A stretch of 25,558 nt of DNA, taken from Candidatus Helarchaeota archaeon (lineage in GTDB: Archaea > Asgardarchaeota > Lokiarchaeia > Helarchaeales > JABXJV01). The stretch spans positions 1 through 25,558 of the forward strand of contig JABXJV010000485.1 in the NCBI GenBank assembly GCA_013375355.1, in the 5' to 3' direction. This document shows positions 14,857-23,336 of this stretch, piece after piece; the stretch's first letter is position 1, and each line of letters starts with the position of its first letter. The notes under the pieces were generated by a model. The model did no database searches and was not told the origin of the DNA. It saw nothing but the letters and a program-made list of their open reading frames with translations. Position numbers and translations under genes: made by a program.

Positions 14857-15810
14857 ATGATGAAAATGATTTCAAAACAAAAATTATTAAAGGCAATAGA
14901 ATCTTCCCAAAAAACTAGAACATACCCAAAAAATGCACAGGTTTTATTAGCGAAATCTCAAGGGGAATTCGATTTCGACCTTGAAAAATTTAAATCTCTA
15001 ATCATGGCTATTGAGTCCGAAAAAATAACTCTTGAACAAATAGCTCCTGAAATCGATGATGATTATCCTCACTTTTGGACCGAAGATACTTTTTTCGTAA
15101 CAAACTTAGCTGCATCTTCACGAATTCACAAGCCTAATCCTATAATCGATGGTACCAATCTCAAATGTAATGGAAGGCTTTTCATTGAAGGAAATTTAAA
15201 AGTATCAAAAGGAGATCTTACGCTTAACAAAAATGATCAGTTAATTGTTGATGGTGATATCATTGTTGAAAATGGGAGTCTTTCAATGAAAGAAAATTCA
15301 AGATTGATGGTAACAGGATCATTAACAGTTTCTGATAGTTGGATTAGCAAGTCGCCTTGGAATAGTACGGCAATAGCTGGAGATGCAAATATTAAAAATG
15401 CAGCATTATTATTTGGAGAAGTTTTTATAGGCGGTAGATTCAATGTGCCTTTTATACATCTTGGTATCGATTATGCTGTAGGAAATCTAAAGGTATTAGG
15501 TGGTGCAGAAGCTAAAATTATAATCGAAGATCAGGATGATAGGGCCGCTTGGAGTGAAATATTTGGCTCTTCCAGCGTGGATTTTTCATCAATGGCTGAT
15601 AGGAACGGCCAAAGAATTGAAAAAAAATCAAAACCCCTTGATCAAATACTGTTATTATCAAAAAATCTGGATATTAAGGAGGAACTTGAAAGAAAATCAG
15701 ACATTCACGGCATATTGAATTTGATTCTTGATAAAATAAAACAAAAAACTCCAATTCTCAAGGGTGACCCAAAAGATGGCTGGATTTTTGACATTGAAGA
15801 TGAAAAATAG
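14857..15810 (+). CDS. Beta-helix-like (polymer-forming/bactofilin-like) protein
   Basis: This is a 317-residue hypothetical protein. The N-terminal ~100 residues are helical (L-L-K-A-I-E, K-F-K-S-L-I-M-A-I-E). Residues about 100-220 form short repeating strands: L-K-C-N-G-R-L-F-I-E-G-N-L-K-V, L-I-V-D-G-D-I-I-V, L-M-V-T-G-S-L-T-V, A-I-A-G-D-A-N-I and V-F-I-G-G-R-F-N-V. The period is near 20 residues with a repeated V-x-G-x-L-x-V motif, characteristic of right-handed beta-helix proteins of the polymer-forming/bactofilin kind. The C-terminus is charged and helical. There is no signal peptide. Three ATG codons occur near the start (14857, 14860, 14866) and none has a clear Shine-Dalgarno. Function unknown; a structural or scaffold role is inference. 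Confidence 0.7.
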   Translation: MMKMISKQKLLKAIESSQKTRTYPKNAQVLLAKSQGEFDFDLEKFKSLIMAIESEKITLEQIAPEIDDDYPHFWTEDTFFVTNLAASSRIHKPNPIIDGTNLKCNGRLFIEGNLKVSKGDLTLNKNDQLIVDGDIIVENGSLSMKENSRLMVTGSLTVSDSWISKSPWNSTAIAGDANIKNAALLFGEVFIGGRFNVPFIHLGIDYAVGNLKVLGGAEAKIIIEDQDDRAAWSEIFGSSSVDFSSMADRNGQRIEKKSKPLDQILLLSKNLDIKEELERKSDIHGILNLILDKIKQKTPILKGDPKDGWIFDIEDEK

Positions 15811-15916
15811 TGATAAAAGAGTTATTTTTGGTCTAGGATGAATATCTGCCTTTTGGGCTTCAACGACTCTTAAAAAATATAATGAGTATAAAAAAAAGGT
15901 TAAAATTAATCTTTAA
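15800..15916 (+). other. Possible small ORF with in-frame TGA
   Basis: ATG 15800 overlaps the end of the beta-helix gene. The frame reads M-K-N-S-D-K-R-V-I-F-G-L-G, then TGA (15839-15841), then I-S-A-F-W-A-S-T-T-L-K-K-Y-N-E-Y-K-K-K and TAA ending at 15916. It could be a short membrane peptide with a Trp-to-stop change, a recoded codon, or chance. No SECIS-like structure was seen after it. Confidence 0.2.
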
Positions 15917-17033
15917 ACTGCGGTATAACTTTCTCTGCCAATATTTTTGAAACTTCAAAGTAAGTAAAAGGGGCATTTTTGCTTGATGATCCATTTAAAA
16001 TTTCTAAGACGAAATATTCTACCCCTGATTGAATCAATGTTTCAATTTTCTTTGTTAATTCTTCTGCATCACCTATTAATCCTTCTTGTCGGATAAATTC
16101 GTCTGGAACATCCTTAATTACTGGAAATAATTTGTCAATTCTTATTTTCTTTAAATCCTCTGAATCCCACTCTAATAATGACAATCGCTCTGGATTTAAT
16201 CCAACTTTTTCATAAAGTTCACAATATTCGTCTTTCCAGTAGCCATAGCTCTTTAATGCTTGAGGAACTAATATTAGCCTCATTTTTTGAGCAATTATTC
16301 GTTGCTTAATCTTTTTTTCATCATCATTCATGTATATTTGGCAAAAGGCACCGGCAGTAAAATCTTTTTGGTCTCGATTTGAATTAGTCATAGCTTTTTT
16401 AATATCCTCAAGATCTTCTTTGTAAAGTTTCGGCGATAATAGGAAAGGTATCCATCCATCTGCCAGCTCACCAGTTAATTGTTTGGTCTTAGGACCGTTA
16501 CCAGCCACCCAAATTGGTATATGAGGTTTTCCGTCTTTAGATCTTTGAATAGGAGAAGGACTTAAGACTGCATTTTTTATATGATAAAAACGACCATCAT
16601 AATCTATCGGTTTTCCCTCTGATTCCCAAAATTTATTATATATTTCAAGATGTTCTCTCATTTTTGAAACTGCGTAGCTATACTCAATTCCATAACACTT
16701 TAGATTCATTGCCTCACCAGCACCGATTCCTAATATAAATTTACCATTAGATATATGGTCTATTGTAGTTGCTGTTTGGGCTAAACTTGCTGGATGAAGC
16801 CGATGCGGCTCAGTAACAGCTACTCCATAAACTAGATTGGGCTCCATTTCAGCAAATGAACCTAACATGGGCCAAACGCAAAGAAAGTCATCAATTGTCA
16901 TAGGAGGTATTCCTCGTAAATGGTCTGGCAACCAAGCCGAGTCCCAACCTTCTTTCCCTACTGTTCGCAGTTTTTTTCTTACGAAATCATAACTGTGGCT
17001 ATAAAATAATTGAATTCCAAATTTTGCTCTCAA
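15906..17033 (-). CDS. LLM-class F420-dependent oxidoreductase
   Basis: This 375-residue protein has the luciferase-like monooxygenase TIM barrel. Motifs are G-W-D-S-A-W-L-P-D-H-L (about 29-39), V-A-V-T-E-P-H-R-L-H-P-A-S-L-A-Q-T (about 71-87), D-H-I-S-N-G-K-F-I-L-G-I-G-A-G-E (about 92-107) and P-I-W-V-A-G-N-G-P-K (about 173-182). These fit the archaeal Mer/F420-dependent glucose-6-phosphate dehydrogenase branch, which uses coenzyme F420 rather than FMN, though cofactor choice cannot be proved here. The barrel contains an insertion of the usual kind around residues 240-310. The start is TTG 17033, 10 bases after GGAG (17044-17047); an ATG at 17043 is out of frame. Substrate unknown. Confidence 0.88.
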   Translation of the reverse strand: MRAKFGIQLFYSHSYDFVRKKLRTVGKEGWDSAWLPDHLRGIPPMTIDDFLCVWPMLGSFAEMEPNLVYGVAVTEPHRLHPASLAQTATTIDHISNGKFILGIGAGEAMNLKCYGIEYSYAVSKMREHLEIYNKFWESEGKPIDYDGRFYHIKNAVLSPSPIQRSKDGKPHIPIWVAGNGPKTKQLTGELADGWIPFLLSPKLYKEDLEDIKKAMTNSNRDQKDFTAGAFCQIYMNDDEKKIKQRIIAQKMRLILVPQALKSYGYWKDEYCELYEKVGLNPERLSLLEWDSEDLKKIRIDKLFPVIKDVPDEFIRQEGLIGDAEELTKKIETLIQSGVEYFVLEILNGSSSKNAPFTYFEVSKILAEKVIPQFKD

Positions 17034-17180
17034 AATATTTCATCTCCAAGATTGGCAATTCAAATAAAAAAATTCTCGTGCCGCAATCTTTTAAGTATGG
17101 ATAAATTATATTTTTCTTTTTTTCTTTTTATATTAGAAAATTAAAGGTATTTTTCTAAATAAAATCTCAAATTGAGAAAT

Positions 17181-17936
17181 ATGTTTCTGGAAGATATTAG
17201 AAATTATTTAGCGGAAAGAAGAAATAGAAATAAACCCTTTAGAGAGTTTAAATGTGACCCAAATAAATTATTAGAGGGATTATCTATTAAAGTAGGACCG
17301 GGAGCTGGGGAAAATATACTATTAAAAGAAGACACCTTTGTAGAATTAGGTTCTCCACAAACGGCTTCGTGTGCTTTTATTGTTCTTATAAATTTTCCAC
17401 ATTTAATGGATGATGGAAAAATTACTTTAATAGGTCCCGATATTCCGGAGGCTAATGGGCACGCTCTTGATTTTGGTCAAGTTCTTTTAATTGGAGGAGC
17501 ACATATTACCGATGATCAATATAAATCTCTTGAAAGAGCTCAATTTGTAGGCGATCAAATAGAAGGATTTATGATCAGGACGGTGCCCCAGAAATTATGG
17601 TGTAGAATTAGTAAAAATGTGGTACAAAAGGGAATTTCCTTTGAAAATATTGGTAGAGCTTATATGCATATTTTCAAGACAAAATTTCCATTAATAGAAA
17701 AAATGGAAACTGTTTTTGTAACTTCAAATAGAGAAGACGTTCAAGACCTTGAGCTAATCGGGAAAAAAGTCCGTGGAAAATATTCAAAATTATTTCAAAA
17801 AGAAATGAAAGAGAGATTAGAAAAGATACGTAGTGATTGTGACAACGAATGGGAGTGCGATACTTGTCCCGATAAACCGACATGTGATGAAATTGAAGAT
17901 ATGGTGCAAATGAGTAAGAAAATTTCAGATGATTAA
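17181..17936 (+). CDS. Stand-alone CdhC/AcsB N-terminal-like domain with Cys tail
   Basis: This protein of about 251 residues is related to the domain of acetyl-CoA synthase beta subunit (CdhC, PF03598) that precedes the A-cluster. Diagnostic stretches are F-V-E-L-G-S-P-Q-T, D-D-G-K-I-T-L-I-G-P-D-I-P-E, Q-I-E-G-F-M-I-R, L-W-C-R-I-S-K-N-V-V-Q-K-G and H-I-F-K-T-K-F-P-L-I-E-K. Full CdhC is ~450 residues or more and continues into the Ni-Ni-[4Fe-4S] A-cluster region. Here the protein ends with a short segment holding four Cys (C-x6-C-x2-C-x5-C in D-C-D-N-E-W-E-C-D-T-C-P-D-K-P-T-C). That may be a metal site, but it does not read as a normal A-cluster. ATG 17181 is preferred over TTG 17172. Role unknown, perhaps corrinoid or nickel chemistry. 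Confidence 0.75.
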   Translation: MFLEDIRNYLAERRNRNKPFREFKCDPNKLLEGLSIKVGPGAGENILLKEDTFVELGSPQTASCAFIVLINFPHLMDDGKITLIGPDIPEANGHALDFGQVLLIGGAHITDDQYKSLERAQFVGDQIEGFMIRTVPQKLWCRISKNVVQKGISFENIGRAYMHIFKTKFPLIEKMETVFVTSNREDVQDLELIGKKVRGKYSKLFQKEMKERLEKIRSDCDNEWECDTCPDKPTCDEIEDMVQMSKKISDD

Positions 17937-18025
17937 TTTCTAACTAATCTATCTTTATTACAATTCTTTATTCAATCGTGTTCAAATTAAAAGGAAACGT
18001 AGAGATCCCACAATTAAAAATTGAT

Positions 18026-18988
18026 TTAAAATTCAAGCCTTATTTTCAAAATCTTTGTAATTTCTTTATATCTATTTCTTAAGGTAACTTCAGAAATATT
18101 TGCCACTCGAGCAATTTCTTTCTGAGTACGTTTTTCTCCCTCTAAAATTGCTGCTATATATATAGCTGCTGCTGCAAGTTTTGTGGGATCTCTGCCCGAA
18201 CTTATATTTTTCCCTTTAATATCACTTAATATCTCATAAACCTTGTTTTGAACATGATTAGAAAGCTTTAAAGCCGCACAAAATCTTGGAACATAACTTT
18301 TAGGATCAGCAAGTGGAACCTTTAGATTCATAGTCTCCACAAAAATTCTATAAAATTTCCTCAATGATTTTTTACTTAATTTTGAAAATCTTTGTAAATC
18401 ATCAAAAGTTCGTGGCATATTGCGCATTCGGCAAGCAGCATAAAGAGCAGCAGTCATCATGCCAGCAATATTTCTTCCTTTTATTTTTCCGCTATCGAGG
18501 GCTTTTCGGTATAGGAATGCAGCTTCTTGTTTAATATCTTTAGGGATCTCGAGTTGTGAACATAACCTATCTAATTCCGACATGGCTTTAGATAGGTTTT
18601 TGGCTATAGCATCGTGAATCCTTGTTCGATTATCCCATTTACGCATGCGATATATTTGAGCTCGTTTTTTAGGTTTAATTTTGTTACCATAAAAGTCTTT
18701 ATCGTGAGAATCTATCACAGTTGAGAGTCCTTTATCAAAAACTGTCATGCTAATAGGACTACCTGTACGTGCACGTTTATCACGCTCTGATACATTAAAT
18801 GCACGCCATTCAGGTCCTTGATCAATAATTTTTTCGCTAATAACTAATCCACATTCCCCACAGATTTGATCGCCCGTACTATAATCGGAAATTATATTGG
18901 TTTCATTGAAACATTCAGGGCATATGATCTTATCTCTTTTATCTTTTACAACTTCTGTTTTTACGGCATCTGATGCCAAATAAATCAC
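18026..18988 (-). CDS. tfb: Transcription initiation factor B (TFB)
   Basis: This 320-residue archaeal TFIIB homologue bridges TBP-bound TATA DNA and RNA polymerase. The zinc ribbon is C23-x2-C26 ... C43-x2-C46 (I-C-P-E-C, C-G-E-C). The B-finger/linker region follows with E-W-R-A-F, R-A-R-T-G-S-P and D-K-G-L-S-T-V-I (about 60-92), and two cyclin folds occupy roughly residues 125-320. The second repeat has A-A-A-A-I-Y-I-A-A and the helix-turn-helix S-E-V-T-L-R-N-R-Y-K-E-I. Length is normal and all features are intact. The start is GTG 18988 with no Shine-Dalgarno. A TATA-like stretch about 20-30 bases upstream (19008-19018) would place transcription start close to the GTG, suggesting a leaderless mRNA. 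Repeated motifs lie upstream and may be operators. Confidence 0.96.
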   Translation of the reverse strand: MIYLASDAVKTEVVKDKRDKIICPECFNETNIISDYSTGDQICGECGLVISEKIIDQGPEWRAFNVSERDKRARTGSPISMTVFDKGLSTVIDSHDKDFYGNKIKPKKRAQIYRMRKWDNRTRIHDAIAKNLSKAMSELDRLCSQLEIPKDIKQEAAFLYRKALDSGKIKGRNIAGMMTAALYAACRMRNMPRTFDDLQRFSKLSKKSLRKFYRIFVETMNLKVPLADPKSYVPRFCAALKLSNHVQNKVYEILSDIKGKNISSGRDPTKLAAAAIYIAAILEGEKRTQKEIARVANISEVTLRNRYKEITKILKIRLEF

Positions 18989-19123
18989 ACTGTTATATTT
19001 GTTTATTATTATATTTTAATATTATAATATTACAATTTATTCTATATAAGAAAGTATTTAAAAATTTATCTTATTCAGCAAAAAATTACATCGTTATTTA
19101 TATATATGACACCGTTATATTTA
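18986..19123. repeat. Three short direct repeats over the TFB promoter
   Basis: CACACTGTTATATTT (18986-19000), GACACCGTTATATTT (19109-19123) and the shorter ACATCGTTATTTA (19088-19100) share ACAYYGTTATATTT. The last two start 21 bases apart, about two helical turns. The first covers the TFB GTG start and probable transcription start. They may be operator sites for autoregulation; this is inference. Confidence 0.45.
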
Positions 19124-19342
19124 AATATTTTTAATTGATCATAGGATTTTGATCAAGTTATTTGACAAATTTGTGCATAAAATAACATAAATTCATACTA
19201 TTGAGTATAATCTTAGTTTAAAATAATATTTTTTAATAAAAAAAATGTAAGATAAACTAAATGAGAAAGATAAATAATCTTTAATAATCTTTTATACAAG
19301 CGCCCTCCTTATATATTTCCTAATATAATTTTCTTTAATAAT
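18989..19342. other. 354-base gene-free region upstream of TFB
   Basis: The region is very AT-rich, with no reading frame I would call. It contains the TFB promoter, three copies of an ACACYGTTATATTT-like motif (18986-19000, 19088-19100 and 19109-19123) and an inverted repeat at 19135-19156. Part near 19290-19342 lies downstream of the small minus-strand ORFs. Confidence 0.6.
19135..19156. repeat. Inverted repeat upstream of TFB
   Basis: TTGATCA (19135-19141) and TGATCAA (19150-19156) form a 7-bp inverted repeat separated by 8 bases, a layout suited to a dimeric regulator. Confidence 0.4.
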
Positions 19343-19513
19343 TTAGGTCCTTTGAATCACTCTACCTCTCCAATCTTTTCGAAATCTAATATTTCTAGCA
19401 AATTTATGTCCCTGTGGATCGATATAGATAACTTCGCTAGTATTAGTAATAATAACTTTAATAACTTTAAAACAAGTCCAATTACAAACTGTTATTCTAT
19501 GTTTTTCTTCCAT
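19343..19513 (-). CDS. Small hypothetical protein, 56 residues
   Basis: The frame runs from ATG 19513 to TAA 19343. The sequence has a Cys/Trp-bearing N-terminal part (V-C-N-W-T-C), a hydrophobic strand region (V-I-K-V-I-I-T), then S-E-V-I-Y-I-D-P-Q-G-H-K-F-A-R-N and a very basic end R-F-R-K-D-W-R-G-R-V-I-Q-R-T. It looks coding rather than random, with a Y-I-D-P-Q-G turn between strands. Its start overlaps the end of the next small frame by 22 bases, so the two may be translated together or be two halves of one frameshifted gene. Family not recognised. Confidence 0.45.
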   Translation of the reverse strand: MEEKHRITVCNWTCFKVIKVIITNTSEVIYIDPQGHKFARNIRFRKDWRGRVIQRT

Positions 19514-19611
19514 TCAGCGAAATTCTTAGGAAGGTTCAATTTTTCAAAACTTGCCATTTTGTGGTCTGGAATTTTCGATCTACCCTCACTCCAAAAATCA
19601 AATAGTTGCAT
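19492..19611 (-). CDS. Small hypothetical protein, 39 residues
   Basis: The frame runs from ATG 19611 to TAA 19492: M-Q-L-F-D-F-W-S-E-G, then R-S-K-I-P-D-H-K-M-A, then F-E-K-L-N-L-P-K-N and W-K-K-N-I-E. The frame is also open upstream for ten codons (D-E-F-Q-D-N-S-I-D-L) until TAG, which also looks coding, so the 5' end may be lost. It overlaps the following small frame in a different phase. It is either a tiny gene or the first part of a frameshifted pseudogene. No function suggested. Confidence 0.35.
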   Translation of the reverse strand: MQLFDFWSEGRSKIPDHKMASFEKLNLPKNFAEWKKNIE

Positions 19612-19720
19612 TAGATCAATTGAATTATCTTGAAATTCATCCTAGAAAATTACATAACGAAATTTATATTTGAATTGTTGAAATTTTATATTAGCAAAAA
19701 GGTTAGTTTTTATTTTTCGG

Positions 19721-20554
19721 GTGAAAAAAATAAAGATAGACATAGTTATGTGGGCTAAAGATGGTGCAAAAACTCTCCCTTTAGCTTTAAAATGCATCGA
19801 AAAGGCAATACCTAAGGAAGTTTTGAATAGAAAGATATTTGTTGATGATCATAGCATAGATAATACTGTTCAAATTGCCAAAAGTTATGGTTGGACAATT
19901 TATAAGAATACTAAAGGTTTTATTTACGGTGGTATGAGAGAGGCAATAAAACATGTTTCAACACACTATTTTGCTTCTTTTGAACAAGATTTATTTTTAA
20001 GCAAGAATTGGTGGAAAGGTATCTCTGAATACATAAAAGATCCCAAAGTTGCAATTGTGTGTGGAGCTCAAGTATATTATCCATCACCAAAAACTATAAA
20101 TGCCATTAGCAATTTCTATTCCGAAGAATTATCTAAGTTTGATTTTCCTTGTTCTCTAGATAACACTATTTATCAAACAGAAATAATTCGAAATATTGGA
20201 ATCCCTAATACTCCTATATTTCTAGACGTCGAAATCTGTAAAAGGGTCAAAGACGCAGGTTATAAAATAATTCGTGTTGGAAATATTAAATCCCTTCATT
20301 ATAGGAAAAATTCGTTAGAAATATTTCGGCATAATTATAAATATGGAACAATGAAAAAAGAAAGTCTGTATAATAAAATTAGATTCATCCAACTAATTAA
20401 ATCTGTTATTAAACAAATTAGAAACCTCTTTAAAATATTTAAAATAATGCTTAAGACAAAATGTCCCACAATTTTAATTTATTTACCACTTGAAAGACTA
20501 ATTTGGATAAAAACCTTCAAAGAGAGACGAAAATATTGGCAAAAAAAACGATAA
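19721..20554 (+). CDS. Family 2 glycosyltransferase
   Basis: This 277-residue GT-A enzyme transfers a sugar from a nucleotide-sugar donor. The first strand and loop read I-D-I-V-M-W-A-K-D-G-A-K-T-L-P-L-A-L (7-24), F-V-D-D-H-S-I-D-N-T is the donor-binding acid region (about 40-49), and S-F-E-Q-D-L-F-L stands where a DxD metal motif is expected. Later, I-F-L-D-V-E-I-C-K-R-V-K-D-A-G-Y matches the usual E-D-x-D-L-x-x-R-x-x-x-x-G-Y region. The Glu in E-Q-D in place of the first Asp is unusual but seen in GT2 members. The C-terminus is basic with a weak hydrophobic stretch (T-I-L-I-Y-L-P-L), perhaps membrane-associated. GTG 19721 is used with no Shine-Dalgarno; a later ATG would remove the first strand. 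Acceptor unknown. Confidence 0.85.
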   Translation: MKKIKIDIVMWAKDGAKTLPLALKCIEKAIPKEVLNRKIFVDDHSIDNTVQIAKSYGWTIYKNTKGFIYGGMREAIKHVSTHYFASFEQDLFLSKNWWKGISEYIKDPKVAIVCGAQVYYPSPKTINAISNFYSEELSKFDFPCSLDNTIYQTEIIRNIGIPNTPIFLDVEICKRVKDAGYKIIRVGNIKSLHYRKNSLEIFRHNYKYGTMKKESLYNKIRFIQLIKSVIKQIRNLFKIFKIMLKTKCPTILIYLPLERLIWIKTFKERRKYWQKKR

Positions 20555-20600
20555 TAGATATGAAAAAAATTAAGTTCAATGAAGTAAAATAATAAAAAAA

Positions 20601-20618
20601 TTTCTTTAAAGGAAGAAA
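20601..20618. terminator. Weak inverted repeat between convergent GT2 and clpB
   Basis: TTTCTT (20601-20606) and AAGAAA (20613-20618) can pair in the 119-base gap between the convergent gene ends. It is AT-only pairing apart from one C-G, so weak. Confidence 0.2.
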
Positions 20619-20673
20619 TAAGCTATATCAAAGTAAGAAGCAATTTATTACGATTAAAAAATTTAAGATTGGA

Positions 20674-23283
20674 TCAGTCTAGCTCTCCGATTTTTTCAAA
20701 ATCTAGTACTTCATCTTTTTTCCAATCAACTTTGATAATATCACCTTCTAAGAATTCTCCATCTAGTAGTTTTAAAGATAAAGGGTTTTGAATATACTTT
20801 TGGATTGCTCTTTTTAACGGTCTAGCACCAAAATCAGGTTCATAACCTTGCCAAGCTAAGAATTCTTTTGCTTTATCAGTTAATTCTATTTGAATTTTTT
20901 GTTCAGCTAAAATTTTGTTTAATCTTTTAATCTGGATGTCCACGATTTGTTTTATCAATAATTTATCTAAGAAATTAAAAGTAATTATATCATCAATTCG
21001 ATTTAGAAATTCTGGTTTGAAATATTTTTTCATTTCATTACGTATCTCTACATCCAGCTCATTTAGTTTTTCAGTTTTTTCATGAGTAAAGAATTCTGTG
21101 CCGATATTTGAAGTCATTATTATAACGGTGTTTTTAAAGTCGATAGTTCTCCCATGACCATCAGTAAGCCTTCCATCATCCATGATTTGAAGTAAAATAT
21201 TAAAAACTTCGGGGTGTGCCTTTTCAATTTCATCAAAAAGTACGACAGAGTATGGTCTTCTCCTTACAGCTTCTGTTAAATAACCACCTTCATCATAACC
21301 AACATAACCTGGTGGGGCTCCAATTAATCTTGCAACGCTATGTTTCTCCATAAATTCAGACATATCTATACGTACCATGGCATTTTCATCGTCAAACAGG
21401 AATTCAGCTAATGCTTTAGCGGTCTCCGTCTTTCCTACTCCTGTGGGTCCGAGAAATATAAATGTTCCAATTGGTCTATTTGGGTCTTGTATTCCTGCTC
21501 TACCACGTCTTACTGCATTAGAAACCATTTGTAATGCATGATCTTGTCCAATTACCCTTTGTCTTAATCTATCTTCCATTTGTAATAGTTTTTGGCGTTC
21601 TCCTTCCATCATTCGTGAAACTGGAACTCCTGTCCATTGAGAAACAATTTTAGCAATATCTTCAGCATCTACTTCTTGCTTTAACATTGTTTTATTTTTT
21701 TGAATTTCTTCTAATTTTTGATTATTTTCTTCAAGTTCTTTCTCTAGATTTGTGATAACTCCATATTTCAATTCAGCTGCTCTTCCTAATTCGCCCATTC
21801 TCTCAGCCTTATCGGCTTCATAACGAGAATTTTCAAGTTTTTCTTTTATTTCCGATATTTTTGAAATAACTTTTTTCTCGTTTTGCCATTGTGCCTTTAA
21901 TGTATCACTTTTCTGCCTTAATTCAGTTAGTTCTTTATCAATTTTTTCTATTTTTTCAGCACAAGTTTTATCATCAATTTCCTTTTTCAAAGCTTCTTTT
22001 TGAATCTCATAATGGATAATTTTTCGTTCGATTTCGTCTATTTCAGTAGGCATACTATCAATTTCAATTCTCAGACGAGATGCAGCTTCATCGATAAGGT
22101 CGATAGCCTTATCAGGGAGAAATCGATCGGTGATATAACGATGAGAAAGAGTTGCTGCTGCAATAATGGCGGCATCAGAAATTCTAATACCATGATGAAT
22201 TTCATATTTTTCTTTTAGACCCCTTAATATTGCTATTGTATCTTCGACAGAGGGTTCTGATACATAAACGGTCTGAAATCTTCTAGTTAAGGCCGCATCT
22301 TTCTCAATATACTTTCGATATTCATTAATAGTAGTTGCTCCTACACATCTAAGTTCACCTCTAGCAAGTGCTGGTTTCAACATGTTTGAGGCATCGATTG
22401 CACCTTCTGCAGCTCCAGCACCTACCAATGTATGGAGCTCATCTATAAAAAGTACGAATTTTCCAGCTCCCGCGTTTATTTCTTTTAATACAGCCTTTAA
22501 GCGATCTTCGAATTCGCCTCTATACTTTGTTCCTGCAACTAACGCTCCAAGATCTAAAGATATTACTTCCTTATTCTTAAGAGAATCGGGAACGTCCCCA
22601 TTGGCAATTCTTCGAGCAAGACCCTCTACAATAGCAGTTTTACCTACCCCCGCTTCTCCTATCAAAACAGGATTGTTTTTAGTACGACGGGAAAGGATGT
22701 GCATTATCCGTCTTATTTCATCGTCACGCCCAATTACAGGGTCTAATTTTCCTCTTCTAGCTAAATCAGTGAGATTTCGAGCATATTTTTTTAATGCTTG
22801 ATATTTTCCCTCAGGATCCTGATCAGTAATAGTATGAGCACCTCGAATATCTTTTAAAGCATGATAAATTTTATCTTTATCTACACCATATTTTTTTAAT
22901 ATACGACTTGCCTGTGAATTGGGATATTCTGATAATGCAATTAATATATGTTCAACAGACAAATATTGATCATGAAAAATTTCTGCTTCTTTCCAAGCAT
23001 TTTCTAAAATATTTTTTAATTCAGGAGAAATAAAAACATCGGTAGCTCCAGAACCTGTAACTTTTGGAATTTTTCTAATTTCTTGATTTAAATCATTTAT
23101 TACATTTTGGGGATTAATGCCAATTTTTTGTAGAATAGGAATTGTTATCCCCTCAGCTTGCTGTAAAAGAGCAAGAAGAAAATGTTCTGGAGTGATAGAT
23201 TGGTGATTCGATTGCTGTGCGACTGAACGCGAACTTAAAAATGCTTCTTGAACTTTAACCGTGAATTTATCAAAATTTAACAT
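20674..23283 (-). CDS. clpB: ClpB disaggregase
   Basis: This 869-residue AAA+ protein solubilises protein aggregates together with DnaK/DnaJ. In order it has two N-terminal Clp repeats (about 1-145) and AAA1 with Walker A G-E-A-G-V-G-K-T (209-216) and F-I-D-E-L-H-T-L. It then has the long coiled-coil middle domain (about 410-530) with E-I-D-E-I-E-R and [17 protein letters not shown]2 has G-P-T-G-V-G-K-T-E and L-F-D-E-I-E-K-A-H, and the C-terminal small domain includes D-F-G-A-R-P-L-K-R. The middle domain is what binds DnaK, so this is ClpB rather than ClpA/C. ATG 23283 has GAGGAG 9 bases upstream (23293-23298). Most archaea lack ClpB; the protein is of bacterial type and sits with dnaJ and dnaK. 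Complete. Confidence 0.97.
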   Translation of the reverse strand: MLNFDKFTVKVQEAFLSSRSVAQQSNHQSITPEHFLLALLQQAEGITIPILQKIGINPQNVINDLNQEIRKIPKVTGSGATDVFISPELKNILENAWKEAEIFHDQYLSVEHILIALSEYPNSQASRILKKYGVDKDKIYHALKDIRGAHTITDQDPEGKYQALKKYARNLTDLARRGKLDPVIGRDDEIRRIMHILSRRTKNNPVLIGEAGVGKTAIVEGLARRIANGDVPDSLKNKEVISLDLGALVAGTKYRGEFEDRLKAVLKEINAGAGKFVLFIDELHTLVGAGAAEGAIDASNMLKPALARGELRCVGATTINEYRKYIEKDAALTRRFQTVYVSEPSVEDTIAILRGLKEKYEIHHGIRISDAAIIAAATLSHRYITDRFLPDKAIDLIDEAASRLRIEIDSMPTEIDEIERKIIHYEIQKEALKKEIDDKTCAEKIEKIDKELTELRQKSDTLKAQWQNEKKVISKISEIKEKLENSRYEADKAERMGELGRAAELKYGVITNLEKELEENNQKLEEIQKNKTMLKQEVDAEDIAKIVSQWTGVPVSRMMEGERQKLLQMEDRLRQRVIGQDHALQMVSNAVRRGRAGIQDPNRPIGTFIFLGPTGVGKTETAKALAEFLFDDENAMVRIDMSEFMEKHSVARLIGAPPGYVGYDEGGYLTEAVRRRPYSVVLFDEIEKAHPEVFNILLQIMDDGRLTDGHGRTIDFKNTVIIMTSNIGTEFFTHEKTEKLNELDVEIRNEMKKYFKPEFLNRIDDIITFNFLDKLLIKQIVDIQIKRLNKILAEQKIQIELTDKAKEFLAWQGYEPDFGARPLKRAIQKYIQNPLSLKLLDGEFLEGDIIKVDWKKDEVLDFEKIGELD

Positions 23284-23336
23284 TATAATTTACTCCTCTT
23301 TTATAATTTTTAATTTAAATAATCATTATTTTAAAA

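Noticed and set aside
19352..19633. Plus-strand ORF of 93 residues
   Set aside because: Its Ser/Asn/Phe/Ile-rich composition looks like the antisense of the two small minus-strand frames; no Shine-Dalgarno.
22382..22801. Plus-strand ORF of 139 residues inside clpB
   Set aside because: It is antisense to the conserved AAA1 domain of ClpB.
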